From positions 1-64,000 of the forward strand of contig CALEZT010000073.1 in the NCBI GenBank assembly GCA_937927975.1: DNA of 64,000 nucleotides, read 5' to 3'. This document shows positions 18,730 to 26,495 of the stretch, piece by piece. The position numbers were made by a program, and so were the translations under genes. This stretch comes from an uncultured Phycisphaerales bacterium. Lineage in GTDB: Bacteria > Planctomycetota > Phycisphaerae > Sedimentisphaerales > Anaerobacaceae. How positions within the stretch are numbered: the first letter of the stretch is position 1; each line of letters opens with the position of its first letter. The notes under the pieces were generated by a model, which was given only the letters and a program-made list of their open reading frames with translations, ran no database searches and was not told the DNA's origin.

Positions 18730-19137
18730 GTGGACGGGTCATCCATCATGCGTTTCGAGGATCTCCTGGAATTGTGGCGAAGGCATTGCGCCCGGCAATC
18801 GATCCTCGAATTCCTGGGCATTCGGTCGCGAGGCGATGTCAGAGGCGGCGAAGAGAGCGATCCGGGTTTTCTGCGGATGCTCCATGAACGCCTCGACGGC
18901 ACCTGGTGGGAGGTCACTTGTCCACGTTTGCCCGCTTGCAGCGTCGCAGGGGCGATCCGCTGTCGCTATCTGGCGGATTCGCTCAAGGATGCCGTGAGAC
19001 GCTGTCCCGGCGCACAGTTCCCTCCGGAGGCCTCGATCGATGACGTGGAAGACATGACGCCGGAAGACGATGCCGAGGTCTCCGCGACAAGAGGTCGTCT
19101 CCGACGTCAGTCCGCGACGACGTGGAGACACAAATAG
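18730..19137 (+). CDS. small hypothetical protein
   Basis: The 135-residue frame begins GTG with GAGG 6 bases upstream. Its N-terminal part is a plausible amphipathic helix (MRFEDLLELWRRHCARQSIL), the middle has WWEVTCPRLPACSVAG with two cysteines, and the end is acidic (DDVEDMTPEDDAEV) followed by a basic tail. Codon choice fits the GC-rich coding style better than the overlapping frames on the other strand. No domain is recognised. It is convergent with panB. The call is tentative. Confidence 0.45.
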   Translation: MDGSSIMRFEDLLELWRRHCARQSILEFLGIRSRGDVRGGEESDPGFLRMLHERLDGTWWEVTCPRLPACSVAGAIRCRYLADSLKDAVRRCPGAQFPPEASIDDVEDMTPEDDAEVSATRGRLRRQSATTWRHK

Positions 19138-19172
19138 ACGGCCCGTTCCCGCCGGGACGCATGAGCCCCAGG

Positions 19173-20027
19173 TCAAACCCCCTTGCGGAGCAATTCCTCC
19201 AGTCGCTGCAGTTGCCCCGCCTTCATGTGATAGCTATGGTCCGAGTCGGGGAAGCGTCTCGCCCGCACATCCTCGCCATAGGCGCGGAAGGCCTCGACCG
19301 CGCGGGTCCCCAGATCGGCAAACGCCTTGGTGAACTTCGGGGAGTATTCCACAGCCAATCCCAGGATATCGGGCGCGACCAGGATCTGTCCGTCGCAGCC
19401 GGGGCCCGAGCCGCAACTGATCACGGGCACGGAGGATCGCTCTGTGATAATCTGGGCAACTTCAGCGGCGGTCCCTTCGATCAAAAACGCGCCGGCGCCG
19501 GCCCGAGCCATTTGTTCGGCTGACTCGATCAACTCCATCGCGGCGTCGGCGGTGGTCGCCTCGGCGCGGAGCCGGCCGGTGGTCGTGATCCACTGGGGGA
19601 GAATGCCGATGTGCGCCATGACCGGAATACCGGCGTCGCTGACCGCGCGGATCGTGTCCCGATATGCGCGGGTCACTTCGAATTTCACCATCTGCACGCC
19701 GGCTTCGGTAAGAAAGCGTCCGGCGTTTCGGATCGCATCGGCATGGCTCGTCTGGTAAGATAGGAAAGGCATGTCGGCGACGAGAAAGAGGTCTGGCGCG
19801 GCTCGGCGGACGGCGGCGGTGATCGTCACCATGAAATCGAGTGACACGGGGAGCGTGCAGTCGTGCCCCAGGACCAACTGGGCGGCCGAATCGCCAACGA
19901 GGATCATGTCCGCCTGGGCCTGCGCGACCAGGCGCGCGGTGGTGTAGTCGTAACAACTGACTGCAACGATCGGGCGGCGCTGTTGCTTGGCCTTCAGGAG
20001 ATCCACTACGGTAATACGGCTATTCAT
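19173..20027 (-). CDS. panB: 3-methyl-2-oxobutanoate hydroxymethyltransferase
   Basis: The 284-residue protein matches PanB over its length. It transfers a hydroxymethyl group from methylenetetrahydrofolate to 2-oxoisovalerate, the first step of pantothenate synthesis. Visible motifs are VSCYDYTTARLVAQAQADMI, LVGDSAAQLVLGHDCTLPVS (metal-binding Asp in a slightly unusual GDSA-A-Q context instead of GDSLGM), VKFE, MAHIGILPQ and ISCGSGPGCDGQILV. The expected size is 260-285 residues, so the gene is complete. No other pantothenate gene is next to it. Confidence 0.93.
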   Translation of the reverse strand: MNSRITVVDLLKAKQQRRPIVAVSCYDYTTARLVAQAQADMILVGDSAAQLVLGHDCTLPVSLDFMVTITAAVRRAAPDLFLVADMPFLSYQTSHADAIRNAGRFLTEAGVQMVKFEVTRAYRDTIRAVSDAGIPVMAHIGILPQWITTTGRLRAEATTADAAMELIESAEQMARAGAGAFLIEGTAAEVAQIITERSSVPVISCGSGPGCDGQILVAPDILGLAVEYSPKFTKAFADLGTRAVEAFRAYGEDVRARRFPDSDHSYHMKAGQLQRLEELLRKGV

Positions 20028-20158
20028 CTTCAGTCATTCCGCAAAGAAGTAACAGGCATTCAGTTATGACCATCGAACAAAAGGGCAGGTTGCCCGTAGA
20101 ATAAAAACGGTTAAAGGTCGGGAATACGGCCATTTTTCGCAGCGAGCCGCGTCGATCG

Positions 20159-20187
20159 TTGACAATTTCATAATCTACTTCTTGAAT
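20159..20187 (+). promoter_or_regulatory. sigma70-type promoter upstream of a candidate small RNA
   Basis: A perfect TTGACA box and TTGAAT are separated by 17 bases, inside an AT-rich stretch. Predicted transcription start is about 20194. No ORF follows within the next 350 bases. Confidence 0.55.
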
Positions 20188-20193
20188 TCCCAC

Positions 20194-20367
20194 AGCGAAA
20201 GGGTAATTTTTCCTGTGAATTCCGTTTTCGTTAAAGATTCCGTGTGGCTCGGCACGATGTTAGTAGCAGGGAGCCGGGGTCGAGCCCCCAGGCTCTACGA
20301 AAGCAACAAGTAGCTTTTCATCACCCTCCTCCGAAGCCAGATTCTCTTATAGGAATCTGGCTTTATT
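20194..20367 (+). ncRNA. candidate structured small RNA with anti-Shine-Dalgarno motif
   Basis: This is a predicted transcript of about 175 nucleotides. It contains a nested hairpin near 20275-20305 (GAGCC and GGCTC closing GGGG-TCGAG-CCCC), a second weak hairpin (GAAAGC with GCTTTT), then a pyrimidine-rich stretch with CCCTCCTCC at 20324-20332, and finally a strong stem-loop. CCUCC runs can pair with ribosome-binding sites, as known for cuckoo-type and other regulatory RNAs. The region does not look like tRNA, tmRNA, 6S or SRP RNA to me. Existence and function are inferred from the promoter, structures and terminator. Confidence 0.4.
20335..20367 (+). terminator. terminator-like hairpin at the end of the candidate small RNA
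   Basis: AGCCAGATTC, an 8-base loop and GAATCTGGCT form a perfect 10-bp stem followed by TTATT. The T tract is short, so efficiency is uncertain, but the stem is too good to be accidental and no gene reads into it from the plus strand except the candidate RNA. Confidence 0.6.
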
Positions 20368-20554
20368 ACGGCATCTCGTGTCAAAGCAGGTAATCTGCAC
20401 AAGAGAGATTGTATGATTGTCGCCCCTGTTGTCAAGCCAAGTTCACTTGCCGCGGTCCGCGGATTGTGTTTGGCGGCAAAGTGGTGTACCATTCCTCCGA
20501 CCGGTCGCGCGAAGCGGCGGCAGACAGGTACAGAACATTCTGGAGGACGAACCG

Positions 20555-21463
20555 ATGGTTCCTCAGATCAGGTTGGCCGGACAGGGTCCGCAGGTTTCTC
20601 GAATCGTTCACGGGTTGTGGCGTCTGGCTGGATGGGGTCTGGATCGCAAGGGGATCGGCGATCTGATCCTGGGTTGCGTCGAGCAGGGGATCACGACATT
20701 CGATCATGCGGACATCTACGGGGAATACACGTGCGAAGGACTGTTTGGGCCGGCCCTGGCCGACTGCGGCGTGGATCGTTCCGCCATCCAGTTGGTCAGC
20801 AAGTGCGGCATCAAGCTGGTTTCCGTCAGACGGCCTGCGAACCGGGTCAAGTCCTACGATACGAGCCGCGCGCATATCGTCGCCTCGGTCGAGAACTCGC
20901 TCCAGTCCCTGCGTACCGACTACATCGACCTGTTGCTGATTCATCGGCCCGATCCGCTCCTGGACCCGCGGGAAGTCAACGACGCGTTCGTGAGCCTGCG
21001 TCAGTCCGGCAAAGTGCGCCATTTCGGAGTGTCGAACTTCCTGCCGCACCAGTTTGAATCGCTGGCCTCCAAGCTCCAGGTCCCGCTGGTGACCAACCAG
21101 ATCGAGTATTCGGTGATGAATCTCGCGGCCCATGCCGATGGGAGCATCGATTTGTGCCAGAAGCTGGAGATTCGTCCGATGGCCTGGTCCCCGTTCGGAG
21201 GCGGCCGGCTCTTCTGTGGCGACTCGCCCCAGGCGCAGCGGCTCCGCGAGACCCTTGCGAGGATCGGACGGGAGGTGGGCGGAGCCTCCCTGGATCAGGT
21301 GGCTTTGGCGTGGGTCCTCAGGCACTCGGTGGGATTTGTGCCGGTGTTGGGCACGGGCCATCTCGATCGCATCCGCAGCGCGGCAGCGGCATTGGAGATC
21401 GACCTGTCGGTCGAGCAGTGGTTCGAGATCCGGCGGGCCTCTCTCGATCAGGACGTGCCGTGA
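20555..21463 (+). CDS. cytoplasmic aldo/keto reductase (YdhF-like)
   Basis: The 302-residue protein shows the aldo/keto reductase barrel: GITTFDHADIYGEYTCEGLF with the catalytic Asp and Tyr, VSKCGIKL with the Lys, and YIDLLLIHRPDPLLDPREV with the His. Later motifs include VRHFGVSNFLPHQFESL and FVPVLGTGHLDRIRSA near the cofactor site. The overall pattern is that of the E. coli YdhF group. GGAGG with 8 bases spacing supports the ATG. No signal peptide is present, unlike the Tat-exported enzyme at 16182. The substrate is unknown. The gene is convergent with the DUF4177-like gene, with 7 bases between stops. Confidence 0.9.
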   Translation: MVPQIRLAGQGPQVSRIVHGLWRLAGWGLDRKGIGDLILGCVEQGITTFDHADIYGEYTCEGLFGPALADCGVDRSAIQLVSKCGIKLVSVRRPANRVKSYDTSRAHIVASVENSLQSLRTDYIDLLLIHRPDPLLDPREVNDAFVSLRQSGKVRHFGVSNFLPHQFESLASKLQVPLVTNQIEYSVMNLAAHADGSIDLCQKLEIRPMAWSPFGGGRLFCGDSPQAQRLRETLARIGREVGGASLDQVALAWVLRHSVGFVPVLGTGHLDRIRSAAAALEIDLSVEQWFEIRRASLDQDVP

Positions 21464-21470
21464 TCGTCGT

Positions 21471-21818
21471 TCAGCGGGGCCGTTTGAACCAGAAGACCGC
21501 GCGGGAAGGCTCGCGGGTCGTTTCGACCAGTTCCCAGCCCTGGCGGCCCAGGTGGTTGAACAGCACCGGCTGTATCCTCCCCGAACGGGCGCTGACTTCG
21601 ATGTCGGTGGGGAACCCCATCCGTTCGAAGAAGAACGTCGCGGTCGTGGCGCGGATGTGGGCGACGGCTCCGTGCCACTCGAAGTTCCCCGGCGACTCGA
21701 CGTACATGGCGTATTCCCATTGGGTCGGCGTCCGGGTCGCGGGCTCGGCTCCGACCAGCAGTGCCGCCGTCGCCAGGATGCCGATTCCGCATGCGATCAT
21801 CGGGACTCTGTTCTTCAT
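21471..21818 (-). CDS. small exported DUF4177-like protein
   Basis: A 115-residue protein with a signal peptide (MKNRVPMIACGIGILATAAL) and a mature domain beginning QWEYAMYVESPG and ending LFNHLGRQGWELVETTREPS and VFWFKRPR. The pattern 'LN-x-LG-x-x-GWELV ... FKRP' is that of DUF4177, a small alpha/beta family without known function. GGGGAG lies 6 bases before the ATG. It is 38 bases downstream of the ABC exporter gene on the same strand, so it is likely co-transcribed with it. Confidence 0.7.
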   Translation of the reverse strand: MKNRVPMIACGIGILATAALLVGAEPATRTPTQWEYAMYVESPGNFEWHGAVAHIRATTATFFFERMGFPTDIEVSARSGRIQPVLFNHLGRQGWELVETTREPSRAVFWFKRPR

Positions 21819-21856
21819 GGTTTGCTCCCCAAGTGCGGTTGTCTTGCGTTTTTCGA

Positions 21857-24034
21857 TCACGCCTTGACCAGTTGGGTCTCGTACAACGCCTGGTACACCG
21901 GGCAGGTCCGGATCAGCTCTTCGTGCTGGCCCTTGGCGATGATCCGCCCATCGTTCATCACCACGATCATGTCGGCCGCGATGACCGTGCTGAATCGGTG
22001 CGCGATCATGAGCGTCGTGCGGCCTCGCATGATCTCCTTGATGGCTTCGTGGATCTTGGCCTCGCTCTCGGCGTCGATCTGGCTGGTGGCCTCGTCGAAG
22101 ATCAGGATCGCCGGGTTCTTGACGATCGCACGGGCGATGACGATTCGCTGGAGCTGGCCGCCGCTGAGGCCAACGCCTTGCTCGCCGATGACGGTGTCGT
22201 AGCCGTTGGGCAGTCGGGTGACGAATTCGTGGGCATAGGCTCGTTTGGCGGCCGCGACGATCTCGTCTTGCGTGGCGTCGGACTTGCCATAGGCGATGTT
22301 TGAGGCGATGGTATCGTTGAAGCTGATCACCTGCTGGGTCACCATGCCGATCTGGTCTCGCAGGCTGCGGATGGTCACGTCGCGGATGTCGCGTCCGTCG
22401 ACGAGGACGCGGCCGGAATCCGGGTCGTAGAACCGGGGCAGCAGATTCGCCAACGTGGTCTTGCCAGAGCCGTTGGCGCCGACGATGGCGACGTTCTGGC
22501 CTGCGGTGATGGTCAGATTGATCCCGTGGAGCGTCGGACGCGGAGAACCCGGATAGGTGAACACCACGTTCTGAAACTCGATGACGCCCCGGGCCGGCGG
22601 CAGGGGGATCGCATCGGGTTTCTCCGGCTCGAGCGGTTGTTCGAGGATCTCGAAGATTCGCTCGGCCGCGGCGTTGGCCTGCTGGATCTTGGTGTAGAGA
22701 TCGCTCGTTTTCCGTATCGCCTCGGCGGCGGCTCCCAGCAGCACGAGCAGCAACAGGAACTCCGGACCGTCCAACTGGCCCTTGCTCACCCACACCATGC
22801 CGACCACGAGGGCCCCGGTGCCGGCGACCATACCCATGACTTCCAGCACGGGGTGCGTCGCCGCATCGACTTTCGAGATCTTGAGCAACTGCTTGAGCAG
22901 GCGGTCGTTGATCGAGCGGAAATGATTCAGTTCGTACTCCTGCTGGTTGTAGATCTTGACGACACGCAGGCCGGTCACCGTTTCTTGAAGCTTGGAGAGC
23001 ATCTGCGAGCTGGCGATGAGGGAATGGCGAGTGGCCTTCTTCATCTTGCGGCCGAAAGAGCCCAGCAGCACGGCGACGAAGGGCGCGCCGCAGAGGAACA
23101 CCAGCGACAACTGCCAGTTGAGGAACAGGGCCGTGATGAGCATGATCAGGGCGTTCATGGGCTCTCGGAGCGCCTTGCCCAGGAGCACGCGCATGGCCCC
23201 TCCCATGGTCACCGTGTCCCGGACGATTCGGCTGATCAGATCGCTGGGACGCTCTTCGGCGAAATACCCGATGGGCATACGAGTCATGTGGCCGAAGACG
23301 CGCTCCCGCATCTTGTTGATGCCCGTCTCGACGATCTTCTGGCCCAGGTAATCCTGGTAGAATTTCGCGATGCAGCGGATGAGAGTCACCACGGTGATCG
23401 CTCCCATGATGATGAGGATCGACTTGACCTTGTCGTTCACCGGCAGAAAGCGAACGATGTCTTGACCGATCCGGGCAACCGTCGTCTCAGCCTCCCATCG
23501 GAAGCGTTTCATCGGCGACCAGTCGAGTTCCTGAACATAGGATTCGTTTTCGGGAGTCGCCAGGTCGAGGGTGGGGCTGTCGTCCTGCGATCGCCAGAGC
23601 CTCAGAGGAATTACGTCGCCTCGCGCGGTGGCCAATTCGTGAAGCAATTGGGTGTACAGAGCGTTGGAGTTCTCCCGTGTTTGCAGGTTGTTGACATCGG
23701 CGATGAAGTCCCGCTGGCGGATGCCGGCTCTTGCCGCCAGGCTGTTCTCCGCGACTCGGACGACCTCGATATGGGTCTTGCGCGACGGCTCGCGGTCTTC
23801 CGCCAGTTCCACCGCGGTGGGCGAATAGAACTGTAGTCCGTAGACGCTCTCGACGGTCTTGCGGTCCACCCAGCCATGAAGACCCTCTTCCCCCATCATG
23901 ACCTTCAGCAGAGGAATGATCGTCACGAAGCTCAGCGACAGCAATACGGCGATGACCAGGGCGCAGAACACCACGACAACGATTCGCGGCCACTGGGGCC
24001 ACAGGTAGCTGAGCATCTGTCTGAAGGGCTTCAT
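21857..24034 (-). CDS. MsbA-like ABC exporter with PDZ-like domain between TM1 and TM2
   Basis: The 725-residue half-transporter has a membrane domain with an N-terminal helix at 17-42, a hydrophilic segment to about residue 203, and five further helices. The ATP-binding domain is canonical: VGANGSGKTT (Walker A), LSGGQLQRI (signature) and ILIFDEATS (Walker B), ending with the switch His in MIAHRFST. MsbA-type transporters flip lipid A or other lipids. The odd part is residues 85-160: VVRVAENSLAARAGIRQRDF followed by IADVN resembles a PDZ domain placed in the extracytoplasmic loop. The start was chosen at the ATG preceding the first helix. The rpoN gene lies upstream on the same strand. Confidence 0.9.
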   Translation of the reverse strand: MKPFRQMLSYLWPQWPRIVVVVFCALVIAVLLSLSFVTIIPLLKVMMGEEGLHGWVDRKTVESVYGLQFYSPTAVELAEDREPSRKTHIEVVRVAENSLAARAGIRQRDFIADVNNLQTRENSNALYTQLLHELATARGDVIPLRLWRSQDDSPTLDLATPENESYVQELDWSPMKRFRWEAETTVARIGQDIVRFLPVNDKVKSILIIMGAITVVTLIRCIAKFYQDYLGQKIVETGINKMRERVFGHMTRMPIGYFAEERPSDLISRIVRDTVTMGGAMRVLLGKALREPMNALIMLITALFLNWQLSLVFLCGAPFVAVLLGSFGRKMKKATRHSLIASSQMLSKLQETVTGLRVVKIYNQQEYELNHFRSINDRLLKQLLKISKVDAATHPVLEVMGMVAGTGALVVGMVWVSKGQLDGPEFLLLLVLLGAAAEAIRKTSDLYTKIQQANAAAERIFEILEQPLEPEKPDAIPLPPARGVIEFQNVVFTYPGSPRPTLHGINLTITAGQNVAIVGANGSGKTTLANLLPRFYDPDSGRVLVDGRDIRDVTIRSLRDQIGMVTQQVISFNDTIASNIAYGKSDATQDEIVAAAKRAYAHEFVTRLPNGYDTVIGEQGVGLSGGQLQRIVIARAIVKNPAILIFDEATSQIDAESEAKIHEAIKEIMRGRTTLMIAHRFSTVIAADMIVVMNDGRIIAKGQHEELIRTCPVYQALYETQLVKA

Positions 24035-24265
24035 CGCGGCATTTTTCTCCAACTGGCGATTCGAAACCGGAGCCCCCGCGCAGGTCGCTCGGCGGCCCAG
24101 GAAACACTCCATAGGGCCCGGGCTCCAGACCACGATGCCACCGCTCGAATGCGTGCGTGTGCGGGGGCGAACGTAGACATGGCGTCCGACTCTCTGACAG
24201 CGGGGCACGGTATCAGACTTGGGCTTGCCGGTCAAGTCCAAAGCGCCCGCGACGGGACCGGAGAA

Positions 24266-25738
24266 TCAGTACTTCTTGCGGAACTTTGCGGTGGGGATGC
24301 CCATCAGCTTGCGGTACTTGGCGACGGTCCGACGGGCGAGGTTGGGGATGCCCCCCTCGGCCAGCTTCTCTTTGATCTGGTCGTCGTTGAACGGCCTGGC
24401 CTTGTCCTCCTCGTCGATGATCTTCTGGAGAATGACGCGAATGGCCTCCCAACTGTGGGCCTGGCCGGTGACGTCCTCGGTGCCGCCGCTGAAGAACTTG
24501 CGAAGGGGCAGAATCCCCCAGGCGCACTGGAGGTACTTGCCCGACACCGCTCGCGAAACGGTGGCCAGATGGACTCCGACGTCGTCGGCGACTTTCGACA
24601 TGGGCAGCGGACGCAGATGGAGCGGGCCTTGTTCGAAGAAATCCCTTTGATGTCGCACGATCGCCTTGGCGACCTTCAGCAGGGTGTTCTTGCGTTGCTC
24701 GATCGCTTCGATGATCCAGTGCGCCGAACGGATGTTGTTCGCCAGGAATTTCTTCGTGGAGTCGCTGACCTGATGGTCCTCGGCCATCCTCGTGTAGTAC
24801 GGGCTCAGCCGCAGGCTGGGCAAACTGTCGTCGGCCAGCCGGACGGAGAATTCCTCCTGGCCGCTGGGCGATTCGACGATCACGTCCGGCGTGATCGGGA
24901 TGCTCTCGTTGCGCCCGACTTGCAGGCCCGGCGAGATGTCCAGCTTGCTGAGCCGCTCGATCGCGCGGTTGAGCCGTTCGAGGGTGCAATCCATCTTCTT
25001 GGCGATCTCGGGCAGGCGGTTTTCGAGCAGGGTGTCCATGTGATCCTGGACCAGCCGATACTCGAAGCCCAGATCGTCGTGGCTCTGGCCCAGTTGGATC
25101 AGCAGGCATTCGCGGAGATCCCGGGCTCCCACTCCCGGCGGATCGAGCTCTTGGACGAGCCCAAGGGCTTCCCTCAGGTGCTCGGGCGTGAACGCCGTCT
25201 GGTCCTTGCTGTGCAGTTGTTCCAGAGGAACGCTCAGATAGCCACGGTCATCGATGTAGTCGATGATCATTTGGCCGGCCCTTTTCACCGGCCCATCGGC
25301 GTCGGCCAGCCGCCACTGCTCGGTGAGGTAATCGTGCAGAGATTGCGGCGGGGCGGCGGTGTTCTTGATGGCCTCAAGCTTGAGGTCCTTCTCGTCGTCG
25401 TTCCTGCGGCTATGATAGGGAGCCGACTGGTCGAAGAGGTCCTTGAATTCGTCGCCGAGATTGCTCAGCCGCTCGAAGTCCTCCTCGCGGTTTTCGCCGT
25501 CCAGGACCAGAGTCTTCTCGGTCATGTCGTCGTCTTGAGCGGGCTCCGGCGGAGTTTCCACTTCGTCGGGATTGGAGCCGTCATCGAGTTCCAGGATGGG
25601 ATTGGAGTTCAGTTCCTGCTCGATGCGTTCCTGGAGCGCGAGGATGGGAAGCTGGAGGATTTCCATGGATTGGATCATATGCGGAGCGAGCTTCATCCGC
25701 TGCTCCATCCGCATCTGTCCTGTCATTTCCAGCTTCAT
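24266..25738 (-). CDS. rpoN: RNA polymerase sigma-54 factor
   Basis: The 490-residue protein contains all three sigma-54 regions. Region I is the Gln/Leu-rich activator-interacting segment (MKLEMTGQMRMEQRMKLAPH then MIQSMEILQLPIL). An acidic region II follows, and region III ends with the DNA-binding RpoN box ARRTVAKYRKLMGI. Sigma-54 directs transcription from -24/-12 promoters and needs an AAA+ activator. The start was placed at the ATG of MKLEMTGQ, with AGGTGG upstream, because the ORF otherwise adds seven unsupported residues. It sits between recR and the ABC exporter, all minus strand. Confidence 0.97.
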   Translation of the reverse strand: MKLEMTGQMRMEQRMKLAPHMIQSMEILQLPILALQERIEQELNSNPILELDDGSNPDEVETPPEPAQDDDMTEKTLVLDGENREEDFERLSNLGDEFKDLFDQSAPYHSRRNDDEKDLKLEAIKNTAAPPQSLHDYLTEQWRLADADGPVKRAGQMIIDYIDDRGYLSVPLEQLHSKDQTAFTPEHLREALGLVQELDPPGVGARDLRECLLIQLGQSHDDLGFEYRLVQDHMDTLLENRLPEIAKKMDCTLERLNRAIERLSKLDISPGLQVGRNESIPITPDVIVESPSGQEEFSVRLADDSLPSLRLSPYYTRMAEDHQVSDSTKKFLANNIRSAHWIIEAIEQRKNTLLKVAKAIVRHQRDFFEQGPLHLRPLPMSKVADDVGVHLATVSRAVSGKYLQCAWGILPLRKFFSGGTEDVTGQAHSWEAIRVILQKIIDEEDKARPFNDDQIKEKLAEGGIPNLARRTVAKYRKLMGIPTAKFRKKY

Positions 25739-25863
25739 GTAACCACCTGCGCACTCCAAACAAACGATTGTCTTTCGAGTATCCGCTTATGATAGCCTTG
25801 CCATTTATTTCGTCAACAGCCGCTCGCGGCTTCAGTGGTTTCCTGACGCGCTGCAGGGAGACG

Positions 25864-26469
25864 TTACTCGATGGTTTGCCGGCCGAGGATGGCGTCGGTG
25901 AGAATGCGCCCGCTGGCGTACTCGATCGTACTGCCGGTGGGCAGGCCGCGGGCCAGTCGCGTGATCCTGACGCCGAAAGGCCGCAGGACTGAACTGATGT
26001 ACAGAGAAGTGCCGTCGCCTTCGATGTTGGGGTTGGTGGCCATGATGATCTCTTTGGCCTGGCCGCTGCGGACCCGCTCGACGAGCTTGTCGATGGTCAG
26101 GTCGCCCGCATGGACGCCTTCTAGCGGAGCGATGTGTCCGCCCAGGACGTGGTAGAGCCATTTGCAGGCCCCTGTCTTTTCGAGACTGATGACGTCCTTG
26201 GGCTGTTCGACGACGCAGATCAGGCTCCGATCCCGGCGGGGATCGGAACAGACCTGGCACAGATCCGCCTCCGACAGATTGCAGCAGACCTGGCAGCGTC
26301 TGATCTTGGTCTTGACGTCGCGGATGGCATCGGCCAGAGCCATTGCCGTGGGAGCGTCGCTCTTGAGGATATGGAAAGCCAGGCGTTCGGCGGTCTTGGG
26401 CCCGATGCCGGGCAGTCTGCCGAACTCCTCGATCAATCGATTCAGTGTTGCGGTGTAGGCACTACTCAT
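25864..26469 (-). CDS. recR: recombination mediator RecR
   Basis: The 201-residue protein begins with a helix-hairpin-helix motif (RLPGIGPKTAERLAFHIL), then four cysteines in a zinc-finger arrangement (CQVCCNLSEADLCQVC), a Toprim domain (LICVVEQPKDVISLEKTGAC, then YHVLGGHIAPLEGV) and a C-terminal Walker-B-like segment. RecR acts with RecO and RecF to load RecA on gapped DNA. It lies 26 bases downstream of dnaX; the ybaB gene that usually separates the two is absent here. Confidence 0.97.
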   Translation of the reverse strand: MSSAYTATLNRLIEEFGRLPGIGPKTAERLAFHILKSDAPTAMALADAIRDVKTKIRRCQVCCNLSEADLCQVCSDPRRDRSLICVVEQPKDVISLEKTGACKWLYHVLGGHIAPLEGVHAGDLTIDKLVERVRSGQAKEIIMATNPNIEGDGTSLYISSVLRPFGVRITRLARGLPTGSTIEYASGRILTDAILGRQTIE

Positions 26470-26495
26470 AGCTCAGACGTGTTCGCCTCTTTGGA

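Larger units (their letters stand above)
20028..20554. other. panB/aldo-keto reductase intergenic region with a candidate RNA gene
   Basis: This 527-base region is noticeably more AT-rich than its surroundings in its first half and contains no protein gene. It carries the promoter, structured stretch and terminator-like hairpin described in separate entries. The last 180 bases before the aldo/keto reductase show only its ribosome-binding site. Confidence 0.6.

Noticed and set aside
20271..20310. T-arm-like sequence GGGGTCGAGCCCC that first suggested a tRNA or tmRNA end
   Set aside because: The loop lacks the conserved TTC, there is no acceptor or anticodon arm, and the 3' end is not CCA-like; it is treated as a hairpin of the candidate small RNA.
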